A DNA stretch of 9,974 bases from Apopatocola sp963618015 (GCA_963618015.1 CAVEQS010000058.1:1-9974); one strand, 5' to 3'. Counted from the stretch's first letter, positions 1 through 7,691 are shown. Numbers and translations: made by a program. The notes: generated from the letters alone by a model not told the origin.

Positions 1-66
1 TCCCATGCCTATGGCTGGCTGCCATAAACCAAGGGGCAAATATATAGTAACAGGAGTTGTTATCCC
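1..66 (+). other. Leader of the first gene; possible end of an upstream gene
   Basis: All three plus frames are open at the left edge, so an upstream gene could end here, but the stretch is too short to tell which. The frame starting at base 1 ends at a TAA at 25-27. The frame starting at base 2 runs to a TGA at 68-70, which would overlap the next start as ATGA. The frame starting at base 3 stops at 45-47. The AT-rich run at about 38-50 looks intergenic and contains a weak -10-like TATAGT at 43-48, with no convincing -35 box. AGGAG at 52-56 is the ribosome binding site of the following gene. Confidence 0.25.
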
Positions 67-1137
67 ATGATCCATAATATTACCGTCATCGGCGGTGGTT
101 CTACCGGTTATGCAGCCGCCGCTTTCTTTACGGCAAAGGGCTTTTCTGTCACGCTGTGCGATGATGAACGCTTTGCGTCGATCCTTGAGGATGTGGAAAA
201 AGCTGGCGGCATCCTGCTGCGCGGCCGTGCCGGCCACGGCTTTTATACGCCGGCCGCCGTGACAACCGATCACCAGAAGGCCTTGGAAGGCGCCGAGCTC
301 ATCATGTTCTGCGTTCCTGCCGTCCGTCAGGAGGAAGTAGCCCGCAATATCGCGCCGTTTCTTGTTCCGGGTCAGCACATTCTGCTCTCTCCGGGCAATC
401 TGGGCTCCTTTACCGTTCGCCGCGTGCTGACGGAGCATGGCATCGACCCTGAGGCCAACATGATCGCTGAATTGGAAGGCAATCTTTGCCCCTGCCGAAT
501 CAGCGCACCGGCCGAAGTAACGGTCGGATTGCCGATCCGCACCAAGCGTGTGGCCGCGCTTCCCGCCCGGAAAACAGCAGATTTCATTGCCTTTGCTAAG
601 GGCGTGCTGGATTTCAAGGCAGATGCCCATGTGTTTGAGGGCGCTCTGCTTTCGGATAACTTTGTGCTGCACATTGGCACCACCCTCCTCTCCGCTGCGA
701 AGATCGAGGAGTTGGGCGAAAGCTTTATCCTGTTCCAGCACGGTCTGAGCGACGCTGCGATCCATTGCACCGAGGCCATCCGGCAGGAGCGCCGGGCGCT
801 TGTCACCCGGTTTGGGCTGGATGAACGGGATTCTGCAACAGAGTTCTTTGAAGAGCTGCGCGACTGGAAACATCATCCGGAATACGATGTTTTCCGCACG
901 CTGACCGGCCCGGACAGCCTGACGCACCGCTACATAGCCGAGGACTGCTGGGCCTGCGGCGCGCTGGCGCTCTCGTGCGCCGATCGTTTGGGCGTACCGA
1001 TGCCCACCCTGCGAGCCGTCATCCAGCTTGCCTCCTCCATCAACGGTGTGGATTACGCTGGTACCGGACGCAATCTTAAAAATCTGGGCTTCGTTGATGA
1101 GCTCTCCATGGAAGAGATCGTAGCGCAGATCTCCTGA
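67..1137 (+). CDS. Opine/octopine dehydrogenase-family NAD(P)-dependent oxidoreductase
   Basis: This 356-residue protein has the two-domain layout of the octopine/nopaline dehydrogenase family. Known members reductively condense the amino group of an amino acid with a 2-oxo acid, using NAD(P)H, to give a secondary-amine opine; the reaction is reversible. The N-terminus is a Rossmann fold with a dinucleotide loop GGGSTG at residues 9-14 and an acidic end of strand 2 near 32-34 (DDE), which hints at NAD(H). The C-terminal helical domain shows SDNFVLH, with His202 as the likely catalytic His. It also has an ERRAL segment near 241, the family RYIAED segment with Asp293 as the likely His partner, GVPMPT near 309 and a terminal GR..KNLGF. 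Length is usual for the family. ATG at 67 has AGGAG 10 bases upstream. A strong terminator follows, so it is the last gene of its unit. The exact amino acid and oxo acid cannot be read from the sequence. Domain residue assignments come from memory of the family, not from an alignment. Confidence 0.85.
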   Translation: MIHNITVIGGGSTGYAAAAFFTAKGFSVTLCDDERFASILEDVEKAGGILLRGRAGHGFYTPAAVTTDHQKALEGAELIMFCVPAVRQEEVARNIAPFLVPGQHILLSPGNLGSFTVRRVLTEHGIDPEANMIAELEGNLCPCRISAPAEVTVGLPIRTKRVAALPARKTADFIAFAKGVLDFKADAHVFEGALLSDNFVLHIGTTLLSAAKIEELGESFILFQHGLSDAAIHCTEAIRQERRALVTRFGLDERDSATEFFEELRDWKHHPEYDVFRTLTGPDSLTHRYIAEDCWACGALALSCADRLGVPMPTLRAVIQLASSINGVDYAGTGRNLKNLGFVDELSMEEIVAQIS

Positions 1138-1165
1138 AAGCCCAAATAACGACAAACTCTACCTG

Positions 1166-1206
1166 ACCGCCGCGTTTCTTTTCCGAAACGCGGCGGTTTT
1201 TTGTTT
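1166..1206 (+). terminator. Strong intrinsic terminator after the opine dehydrogenase gene
   Basis: A perfect 13-bp stem, ACCGCCGCGTTTC (1166-1178) with GAAACGCGGCGGT (1185-1197), closes a 6-base loop TTTTCC. A T tract interrupted by one G follows (1197-1206). It lies 28 bp after the stop codon and separates the first gene from the GNAT gene. Confidence 0.93.
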
Positions 1207-1212
1207 TCCCTC

Positions 1213-1247
1213 TGGTTTTTTTCTCTGGATTCTGCTATAAATATAAA
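1213..1247 (+). promoter_or_regulatory. Possible promoter for the GNAT gene
   Basis: After the terminator there is an AT-rich stretch with TATAAA at 1236-1241 and again at 1242-1247. Either could serve as a -10 box. The matching -35 region, about 1213-1218 (TGGTTT), is poor. A new transcription start is expected here because a terminator lies just upstream, but the sequence evidence is modest. Confidence 0.35.
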
Positions 1248-1280
1248 TAATTGAATGCAAATTGAAAGTGGAGTACGACC

Positions 1281-1796
1281 ATGAACGATTTCATCATAGA
1301 AAATGCCCGACCGGAGGACGCTGCGGCGATACTGGAATATCTGAAAGCTGTCGGCGGCGAAACGGACAATCTCAACATGGGTGCAGAAGGAATGCCCATT
1401 ACCGTGGAAGCGGAAGAGGCGTTTCTCCGCTCCCTGCTCGATTCGCCCGACGGCGTGATGTACGCAGCGAAAGTGGAAGGCAAGATTATCGGTATCGCCA
1501 ACGTCAGCCGGAAGAAGCGCCGCATGAGCCACCGCGCTTCGCTCGGCATCAGTGTCCGGCAGTGCGCGTGGTACCGGGGTGTCGGCACGGCGCTGATGGA
1601 TAAGCTTGTTGCTTTTTCCCGGAACAACGGAATCGAACAGTTGGAGTTGGAAGTTCGCTCGGATAATGAACGCGCCATTCGACTGTACGAGAAATTTGGA
1701 TTTCAAAAAATCGGCACGATCCCCGCATTTTTGAAGGTCAACGGAGATGACTTCGCCTGCGATTATATGATCCTTCGCTTAGCGAACAACACCTGA
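1281..1796 (+). CDS. GNAT-family N-acetyltransferase
   Basis: This is a 171-residue single-domain GNAT protein, expected to transfer an acetyl group from acetyl-CoA to a primary amine. It shows the usual order: an N-terminal strand and PEDAAAI helix (10-17), a central KIIGIANV strand (68-75), and the core strand HRASLGISV (84-92). The acetyl-CoA pyrophosphate loop is WYRGVGTAL (97-105), the W-x-x-G-x-G variant of motif A. Motif B follows as LEVRSDNERAIRLYEKFGF (123-141), ending with the Asn and Tyr typical of the family. ATG at 1281 has a modest TGGAG site at 1269-1273. The gene ends 5 bp before a radical SAM gene, so the two are probably cotranscribed. The substrate could be an antibiotic, polyamine, peptide or protein N-terminus; nothing here decides. 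Confidence 0.88.
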   Translation: MNDFIIENARPEDAAAILEYLKAVGGETDNLNMGAEGMPITVEAEEAFLRSLLDSPDGVMYAAKVEGKIIGIANVSRKKRRMSHRASLGISVRQCAWYRGVGTALMDKLVAFSRNNGIEQLELEVRSDNERAIRLYEKFGFQKIGTIPAFLKVNGDDFACDYMILRLANNT

Positions 1797-1801
1797 GACG
1801 G

Positions 1802-2671
1802 ATGCATTACGTTCAAGCCAAAGGGATCCTCTCCGCCGGAAACGGCATGAATCTTTACCGCGGCTGCACGCACGGCTGTATTTACTGCGATTCGAGAAGC
1901 CGATGCTATCATATGGATCATGCCTTCGAGGATATCGAGGTCAAGGAAAACGCCCTCACTCTTTTGGAGGACGCTCTTCGCCGTAAGCGCAGCAAATGTA
2001 TGCTCGGCACCGGCGCAATGACCGATCCATACATACCGCTCGAATCAGAGCTCGGCTATGTCCGCAGCGCGCTATCGCTCGCGCTGCGGTACGGCTTCGG
2101 CTTTACGCTGCAAACAAAATCTGACCGTGTTCTGCACGATATGGATCTGCTGAAAGCCATCAACGAGCAGACAAAATGTGTGGTACAGATGACACTCACT
2201 ACATACGATGAGGCGCTTTGCCGGAAGCTGGAGCCAAACGTCTGCACGAGTGCGGATCGCTTCACCGCACTCCAAAGGCTTCACGAAGCCGGGATCCCCA
2301 CCGTTGTGTGGCTCTCCCCCATTTTGCCCTTCATCAACGATACGGATGAGAACATTCTCGGCATTCTTCGCTACTGCGCCGAAGCGAAGGTAAAAGGCGT
2401 CATCTGTTTCGGTATGGGAGTGACGCTCCGCGAGGGAAACCGCGAATACTTCTTCGCGCAGCTTGACCGGCTGTTTCCGGGTATGAAGGAACAATACGTC
2501 CGCACCTTTGGCCTCAGCTACGAAAATAACAGCCCGCGCAATGGCGAACTCATGCGGATATATCACGCTTTCTGCGAGCAGCACGGCATGATGCACGATA
2601 ATGAGGAAATTTTTTCCTATCTGCACACATTCACGGACAAGACCGGGGATGCGCAGATGCGTCTGTTCTGA
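1802..2671 (+). CDS. SPL-like radical SAM protein (COG1533 type)
   Basis: This 289-residue protein carries a CX3CX2C iron-sulfur motif, GCTHGCIYCD, with Cys22, Cys26 and Cys29. It should therefore bind a [4Fe-4S] cluster and S-adenosylmethionine and do radical chemistry. The layout fits the short spore-photoproduct-lyase-like family: MNLYRGC just before the cluster motif, GTGAMTDPYIPLE (69-81), TKS (105-107), and LSPILPFIND (171-180) late in the barrel. A C-terminal tail ends in QMRLF. Spore photoproduct lyase proper repairs spore UV damage in DNA, but these shorter relatives have no settled role. I do not claim a repair function. The start at 1802 places the cluster about 20 residues in, as in relatives. 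There is no good ribosome binding site, so translation may be coupled to the GNAT gene 5 bp upstream. Confidence 0.85.
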   Translation: MHYVQAKGILSAGNGMNLYRGCTHGCIYCDSRSRCYHMDHAFEDIEVKENALTLLEDALRRKRSKCMLGTGAMTDPYIPLESELGYVRSALSLALRYGFGFTLQTKSDRVLHDMDLLKAINEQTKCVVQMTLTTYDEALCRKLEPNVCTSADRFTALQRLHEAGIPTVVWLSPILPFINDTDENILGILRYCAEAKVKGVICFGMGVTLREGNREYFFAQLDRLFPGMKEQYVRTFGLSYENNSPRNGELMRIYHAFCEQHGMMHDNEEIFSYLHTFTDKTGDAQMRLF

Positions 2672-2729
2672 CAACGGACTTAAACGAACGTAAAACAAAA
2701 AATACCCGATTGGGAAAATGGAGGCGCTT

Positions 2730-4334
2730 ATGGATTACCTTTTGAAAAATGGCAAAATCTATGACGGAACAGGCTCTGACGCTTTCCTCGGCGACATTCT
2801 CATTCGCGGAGACCGAATCGAGCGGATCGGCGAGGGGCTTGCCTGCGAGGGAGCACAGGTGATCGAACTCCGCGGCCTTTCCGTGTCCTCCGGATTTATG
2901 GATGCCCATTCCCACAACGACTGGTTCGCCATCCGCCGTGATCCCCAGCCTTTCTTTGAGCCGTTCATCCGGCAGGGCATCACCTCGTTCATCACCGGCA
3001 ACTGCGGCCTCTCCGCCACGGGCTTTGCGCCGGACACACCGTATCTTGATAAGATCGGCGGCGGGCTTTTCGGCTACCGCGGCGAGGAGACCGGTGTATA
3101 CCCATCGGCAGGCGCGCTGCTCGACGCCATGGATGGCCGCTCGCCCTGCAACATCGCCGTTCTCGTCGGCCATTGCTCCGCGCGCGCCGGTATCACGGGC
3201 TTTGACGGCCGTGACCTGACCCCCGCCGAAGAGGAACAGATGCTCGCCACCATGGAGCAGAGCCTCAAGGAAGGCGCCTGCGGCGTATCCCTCGGACTGA
3301 TGTATGAACCGGGACTGTACGTCTCCATCGACGAGCTCAAAAAGGTCGCGCGTCTCGCCGAGCGGTACAATCTCCCGATGACTGTACATCCGCGTGCGTG
3401 CAGCGCCGTTTCCATGACCTATCCCCTGCTTGGCCGGCCGCACCTTCTCCGGGCGCTCGATGAGCTGGAGGAGATTACCCGCGGTACACATATGAAGCTT
3501 CAATACTCCCATGCGATCTTTGTTGGCCGCCGCTCGTTCCGCTGCAAGGACGAACTCAAGGAGATCATCTACCGGATGCGAGAAAATGGTGTCGACGCGC
3601 AGTTTGACATATACAGCGAGCTGCTCGGCGTGTCCGTTATCACCGTTGTCATGCCCACATGGTATCAGGCTCTCAGCGCCGAGGAAAAACGCCGCCCGGC
3701 GAACAAGCTCCGGTTTTCCCTGCTCGCCAAAATGAGCATCGCGCTTCTCGGCTTCGGCTGGGACGATATCACGATCGCTTACGTCGGTGAAGGCAATGAG
3801 CGGTATGAAGGGAAAACCGTCGCGCAGATCGCGAAGGAAATGGGAAAACCTGATATTGACGCCTATCTTGATCTCTGCGAAATGAGCAATTTCAAAGGCC
3901 GGGTCAACATGGGGCCGTACAGCACGCCGGAGATCGTCAGTGATCTCTCCCGCGATGACGTCTGCCTTTACATGACCGACGCCTGGGTCGAGCCGCACGG
4001 TGTACAGAACCCCGCCATTTATGACTGCTTCCCCAAATTTCTCAAATACTCCCTCAACGGCACCGGCGATACCATGCCGCGAACGATCCGCAAAATGACC
4101 GGCGGCGTTGCTGACCGGTTCTCGATCCCCGAGCGCGGATACATCCGCGAGGGCCATTTTGCCGATCTTACTGTTTTCAACGAGGAAAAGCTCAAAAACG
4201 GAGAAGAGGATCGCGGCCATTCCTTCGGCATAGAAAAGGTCTTCATTAACGGCCATCTGATTCTTGACGGCGACGCGCTTAATACTGAGGCCATGTGCAC
4301 GAGCGGCCGTGCCATGCGCGCCGCGAACTCCTGA
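2730..4334 (+). CDS. D-aminoacylase-type amidohydrolase (N-acyl-D-amino-acid deacylase family)
   Basis: This is a 534-residue metal-dependent amidohydrolase. Relatives split N-acyl-D-amino acids, releasing a D-amino acid. An in-frame ATG at 2718 also exists, but GGAGG at 2720-2724 sits 5 bases before the ATG at 2730, which I prefer. Numbered from 2730, the metal motif DAHSH gives His60 and His62, and GNCG gives Cys92. SLGLMYEPG (187-195) is a family signature. TVHPR gives His220, YSHAIF gives His261, and MTDAW gives Asp417, matching the zinc and catalytic set of the Alcaligenes faecalis enzyme as I remember it. A C-terminal GYIREGHFADLTVF segment is typical. Two substrate-side motifs differ: the usual SHHK is SHAI and the usual HPRxYGxFPR is NPAIYDCFPK. 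The fold is therefore secure and the acyl-D-amino-acid specificity is not. No signal peptide is visible, so it is likely cytosolic. The radical SAM gene ends 58 bp upstream without a terminator. Confidence 0.85.
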   Translation: MDYLLKNGKIYDGTGSDAFLGDILIRGDRIERIGEGLACEGAQVIELRGLSVSSGFMDAHSHNDWFAIRRDPQPFFEPFIRQGITSFITGNCGLSATGFAPDTPYLDKIGGGLFGYRGEETGVYPSAGALLDAMDGRSPCNIAVLVGHCSARAGITGFDGRDLTPAEEEQMLATMEQSLKEGACGVSLGLMYEPGLYVSIDELKKVARLAERYNLPMTVHPRACSAVSMTYPLLGRPHLLRALDELEEITRGTHMKLQYSHAIFVGRRSFRCKDELKEIIYRMRENGVDAQFDIYSELLGVSVITVVMPTWYQALSAEEKRRPANKLRFSLLAKMSIALLGFGWDDITIAYVGEGNERYEGKTVAQIAKEMGKPDIDAYLDLCEMSNFKGRVNMGPYSTPEIVSDLSRDDVCLYMTDAWVEPHGVQNPAIYDCFPKFLKYSLNGTGDTMPRTIRKMTGGVADRFSIPERGYIREGHFADLTVFNEEKLKNGEEDRGHSFGIEKVFINGHLILDGDALNTEAMCTSGRAMRAANS

Positions 4335-4371
4335 TAAAATTTAACACCCAAAATTGGAGGGAGGACATGCC

Positions 4372-6144
4372 GTGAGAAAGCGGGATCCCAGGCTTTGGTA
4401 TGCCTTGGCGCTGGCAGTCATGGGGGCGGTGCTGGCGGTACGGGCACTTTATGGTTTTTGCTGGTCGGACGAGAGCTTTTACCTGACCTTTGCCCAGAGG
4501 CTCTGGAATGGGCAGAAGCTCATTCTGGACGAATGGCACCCGACACAGTTCTATTCCGTGCTGTTTTACCCGATTTTCAGTCTGTACAGAGCCCTTTTCG
4601 GCACCACGGGCATCTACCTCTTCACGAGAGAGGTTTGCGTCGCTGCCGCTCTGGCTGCGTCGTTGTTCCTGTTTTTTACCCTTTGCCGCAAATATAAGCC
4701 ACTGACTGCTTTTTTATGTGCAGCGTTTTGTCTCAGCTATTCCCGGATAAACAGCTGGGGCATCAGCTACAACAATCTGTTTCTAACTCTGTGTCTGCTC
4801 TTCATTTGCCTGACGGTTCGGGGGAGTTCCTGCTTATCGGACGCCTCTGTGGATGCGGCGATCGCTGATTCTTGCGGGTCAGACCGATTGGCGCCGCATA
4901 AGAAATCGCTGCGGGAGAAAACCTGTTTTCTGCTTGCCGGTGTATGTCTGGCCGGGGCGGTGCTGTGCGTACCGTATTTTGCCTTGTTCGTCATCCCGGG
5001 GCTGGTCGCCGGGCTGTGCGTTCGAAAGACACGCAAGGGCGCTCTGTGGAATACCTTTGGCATCTGCCTGCTGGCGGCAGTGTTTTTGATCTTCTTTCTA
5101 CCGAAGGACATTCCGGCGGTACTCGTCAATCTGAAATATATCCTTTACGACCCGGAGCATACCGGCGGACCGCTGACCTACCTGCTGGCCGCCATCCGGA
5201 GTGTAAAAGCGCTGTATTTCCATGAGGCGCTGCTGTCGCTCCTCGCTGGGGCGGTGCTTCTGCTGGGCGCAAGGCTGCTGCCGAAGCGGTTTGGCGTTTT
5301 GCCGGGGCTGCTGATCGCTGCCTACGGGGCAGCGACCTCCCTATGGCAGTATTGGCCGCAGGAAACGGGCTTCGCCTTTTACCAGTTTGCCCTGTTCTGT
5401 CTGCCCGCCTTGCTGCTCTGCTGGGTGCGCAAAGAAATCCGGTGGCCCGCTCTGCTGCTGCGGGGTCTGGGCATTTTCATGGCGGTGGCCATGGGTCTCA
5501 GCTCCAACACCAAGGCTATCGCCCTTACAGTAGGTCTGCCGGTGTACGCCATGGGTGTACTGCTACAGCTGGACGGCCTTTCCGGGGAAGGTGAGCTGCC
5601 CTTGCGCATCTTTGGCGCAGTGCTGGCCTGCGCGGCGCTGTGCATCACCTTCGAGTCCCGGATCTCTTCTGTTTTCCGGGATGGCCCCCTGGAGACTCTA
5701 ACGGAAACCATGACCTCCGGCCCCGCCGCGGGCATCCGCACCACAGAAGACCACGCGGAGCAGTACAGCGAAATCCTCGCCATGCTGGAGGATCTGGAAG
5801 GGGCGTACAGTCCCGGGAATCCCATTTTCTTTACGAAGCTTCTCCCCTGGGGCTATCTGGCCGCGGACTTTCCCTGCGGCGCACCGACCGCCTGGCGCAC
5901 GCCACTGGACAGTCCAAGGCTCCCGGATTACTACGAGATCCACCCGGATTCTATCCCCGCTATTGTGGTGGTGCTGCGGGAGGACATTGGTGATTATCCC
6001 GGGGCACCCGCTCCCAACGAAAACACCCGAAGCGGCTGGCTCTGGTACTATATGGAACAAAACGGCTATACCTGCCGGGAATATTCCTGCGCGGACGTTT
6101 ATGTGTCCCCACGAGCCAACGGAAAAGGAGCAAACAACACATAG
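4372..6144 (+). CDS. Multi-pass membrane protein, probable GT-C-type glycosyltransferase
   Basis: This is a 590-residue integral membrane protein. I chose GTG at 4372 because GGAGGGAGGA (4356-4365) lies 6 bases upstream. A TTG at 4354 is in frame but is followed at once by that ribosome binding site. Hydrophobic segments cover roughly residues 8-27, 60-76, 86-105, 111-148, 185-217, 226-243, 285-326, 335-350, 358-400 and 410-426. After the first segment comes WSDESFYL (31-38). An Asp-Glu pair in the first outer loop is the catalytic hallmark of GT-C enzymes, which move sugars from polyprenyl-phosphate carriers outside the membrane. A long charged loop spans about 151-183. The last 160 or so residues look soluble, like the outer domain of many GT-C proteins. 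The call rests on topology and this one motif; an unassigned membrane protein is the alternative. It uses CTG and GGG codons more freely than the amidohydrolase upstream. Confidence 0.6.
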   Translation: MRKRDPRLWYALALAVMGAVLAVRALYGFCWSDESFYLTFAQRLWNGQKLILDEWHPTQFYSVLFYPIFSLYRALFGTTGIYLFTREVCVAAALAASLFLFFTLCRKYKPLTAFLCAAFCLSYSRINSWGISYNNLFLTLCLLFICLTVRGSSCLSDASVDAAIADSCGSDRLAPHKKSLREKTCFLLAGVCLAGAVLCVPYFALFVIPGLVAGLCVRKTRKGALWNTFGICLLAAVFLIFFLPKDIPAVLVNLKYILYDPEHTGGPLTYLLAAIRSVKALYFHEALLSLLAGAVLLLGARLLPKRFGVLPGLLIAAYGAATSLWQYWPQETGFAFYQFALFCLPALLLCWVRKEIRWPALLLRGLGIFMAVAMGLSSNTKAIALTVGLPVYAMGVLLQLDGLSGEGELPLRIFGAVLACAALCITFESRISSVFRDGPLETLTETMTSGPAAGIRTTEDHAEQYSEILAMLEDLEGAYSPGNPIFFTKLLPWGYLAADFPCGAPTAWRTPLDSPRLPDYYEIHPDSIPAIVVVLREDIGDYPGAPAPNENTRSGWLWYYMEQNGYTCREYSCADVYVSPRANGKGANNT

Positions 6145-6241
6145 CAGCCTTCTACACCATCGTCATTCCCCGCTGCATAAGGAAAATATCCCGCGTTTGC
6201 CCTCTTTGCTGCTTCAGGCACCGCGCAGCGTATAAAAGGAG

Positions 6242-6287
6242 AAAACAGCACGCCCAACCGGAGTGTCAGGTTTGGCGTACTGTTTTT
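6242..6287 (+). terminator. Intrinsic terminator after the membrane-protein gene
   Basis: An 18-bp imperfect stem pairs AAAACAGCACGCCCAACC (6242-6259) with GGTTTGGCGTACTGTTTT (6269-6286). It has two internal mismatches and a 9-base loop. Five T residues (6283-6287) close the structure on the plus strand. It lies about 100 bp after the stop at 6144; the bases between (6145-6241) show nothing I can name. The A run on its left side means it might also slow transcription from the opposite strand. Confidence 0.75.
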
Positions 6288-6328
6288 ACGGTGTAATCGG
6301 TCAAAGTCTCAATTATTTTGTGACAGGA

Positions 6329-6366
6329 AAAGGGGCCGCCTCAAATGGTTTTGAGGCGGCCCCTTT
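6329..6366 (-). terminator. Terminator hairpin after the SDF symporter gene
   Basis: A perfect 17-bp stem joins 6329-6345 with 6350-6366 around the 4-base loop TGGT, with a G+C-rich core (GGGGCCGCC). On the minus strand it starts 14 bp after the symporter stop and ends in TTTT. The T tract is short in both directions, but the stem is long, and its place between convergent genes suggests it stops transcription from both sides. Confidence 0.8.
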
Positions 6367-6380
6367 GTATGCCGTATGTT

Positions 6381-7628
6381 TTATTCGCTGACAGCGTCGG
6401 CTTTCGTGCCGTGCAGCTTTTTCTGCAGCCAGTCCTTGCCGTCTACGAAGCGGGAGACAATGAAGCTCACAACATAGTCGCCGGCGGCGTTTACCATCGT
6501 CGCAGGCGGGTCGATCAGCTCGCCGATGGCCAGCGCAATCGGGAACGCCACACTAAGGTGATCCGGGAAGAACATCGAGCAGAGCACCAGCTCGCCCGTA
6601 CCGCCGCCGCCGGGGATGCCGGACATGGCGACCGAGGAGAACACCGCCACAACGATGGCAAGAATGGCCTCGCCCGTACCGAAGTCCTTGCCGAACATAC
6701 CAAACAGGAACGCGACCTTGATGATGGCACCCATGGACGAGCCGTCCATATGCATCGTAGCGCCGAGCGGCATGACGATATCGGAGACTTCCTTGGAGAT
6801 GCCGGTCTCCTCCGAGACTTCCATGTTCACCGGGATCGTAGCGACCGAAGAGCAGGTGCCGAACGCGGTGGCAGCCGGACGGAAGAGATGCTGGAACATG
6901 ACCTTAGCCGCGCCCTTGCCGCCGCCGAAGCGGGCGTACAGCGGGGAGGAAATGAGCAGATAGATCACAGAAACAACATAGTAAATCCCAATGGCGCGGG
7001 CGTAGTTGGAAACGAAGTCCGAGCCGTGCGTCGCAACGAGCGAAGCGAAGAAGCCGAAGAAGCCGACGGGCGCGTAGTAGGAGATTAGCTTGATGACCTT
7101 CAGGAGGATCTCGGTAAGGTCGTTGAGCAGAAGCGCCACACGGGACTCACGGCCGCCGCACATCTGGATACCGAAGCCGAAGATGATCGCCGCAACGATC
7201 AGCGGGAGAATGGCGCGGCGGCTCCAGAGCTCGGTGAAGTCGGGCTTCGTAAAGAAGTTGATGATGAGCGTGCCGATATCCACGGTTCCGACGCCGGATT
7301 CTTCATAGCTGGGCGCGGCGGTGAACACGGGGATGAAGCGAACGATAATGTACATCAAAATTGCGGAGATGGCAGCCGTCGTCAGGAATGTGCCGACCGT
7401 GATGCCCATGATGCGCCCGGCGCGCTTCGCCGAGCTCATGTTCGCAATCGCCGAGGCGATGGAGCAGAATACCATCGGAACAACAACGCAGAACATCATA
7501 TTGATGAACAGCGTTCCAAACGGCTCAAGCGCCGTTGCGCCCGGCCAGACAGCACCGACAATGCAGCCAACAACGATGCCGAGCAGCATCAGTGTAATGA
7601 AACCATATTTCTTCATAAACTTTTTCAT
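6381..7628 (-). CDS. SDF/DAACS-family sodium- or proton-coupled amino acid symporter
   Basis: This 415-residue inner-membrane transporter belongs to the glutamate/dicarboxylate symporter family. I chose ATG at 7628 (MKKFMKKYGF), which has GGAGG at 7638-7642; a longer frame to 7685 would cross the likely promoter. Family marks are the HP1 hairpin with CSSVATIP (259-266), HMDGS (293-297) where most relatives have NMDGT, and the HP2 tip GIPGGGG (337-343). TM8 reads DPPATMVNAAGD (373-384). Against GltPh from memory, Asp373 matches Asp394, which holds the substrate amino group. Asn380 and Asp384 match the sodium-site residues Asn401 and Asp405. Ala376 replaces Arg397, which binds the side-chain carboxylate of aspartate. 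This argues for an amino acid lacking an acidic side chain rather than for C4-dicarboxylates or glutamate. The gene is divergent from an AraC-type regulator, its likely controller. Confidence 0.92.
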   Translation of the reverse strand: MKKFMKKYGFITLMLLGIVVGCIVGAVWPGATALEPFGTLFINMMFCVVVPMVFCSIASAIANMSSAKRAGRIMGITVGTFLTTAAISAILMYIIVRFIPVFTAAPSYEESGVGTVDIGTLIINFFTKPDFTELWSRRAILPLIVAAIIFGFGIQMCGGRESRVALLLNDLTEILLKVIKLISYYAPVGFFGFFASLVATHGSDFVSNYARAIGIYYVVSVIYLLISSPLYARFGGGKGAAKVMFQHLFRPAATAFGTCSSVATIPVNMEVSEETGISKEVSDIVMPLGATMHMDGSSMGAIIKVAFLFGMFGKDFGTGEAILAIVVAVFSSVAMSGIPGGGGTGELVLCSMFFPDHLSVAFPIALAIGELIDPPATMVNAAGDYVVSFIVSRFVDGKDWLQKKLHGTKADAVSE

Positions 7629-7662
7629 TGCACATAACCTCCACCAAGTGTTTTCGTGCTCT

Positions 7663-7691
7663 ATTTTACTGCGCACGCCTTGCAATGTAAA
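7663..7691 (-). promoter_or_regulatory. Promoter of the SDF symporter gene
   Basis: On the minus strand, TTTACA (from 7691 to 7686) and TAAAAT (from 7668 to 7663) are separated by exactly 17 bases. This is a good sigma-70/sigma-A match. It lies 35 bp before the chosen start at 7628 and upstream of the ribosome binding site. Its -35 box touches the -35 box of the divergent araC promoter. Confidence 0.65.

Noticed and set aside
2631..4256. 541-codon open frame on the minus strand across the amidohydrolase gene
   Set aside because: It is the antisense shadow of a well-recognised D-aminoacylase-type gene. Its product has no recognisable domain, and long antisense frames are common in G+C-rich coding DNA.
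6145..6241. Possible small gene after the AAAGGAG at 6236-6242
   Set aside because: No ATG lies at a suitable distance; the nearest GTG (6263) falls in the hairpin loop and would read through both terminators.
6345..7088. 247-codon plus-strand open frame opposite the symporter
   Set aside because: It begins inside the terminator hairpin and is rich in His, Arg and Asp like a typical shadow frame; the minus strand encodes clear SDF motifs.
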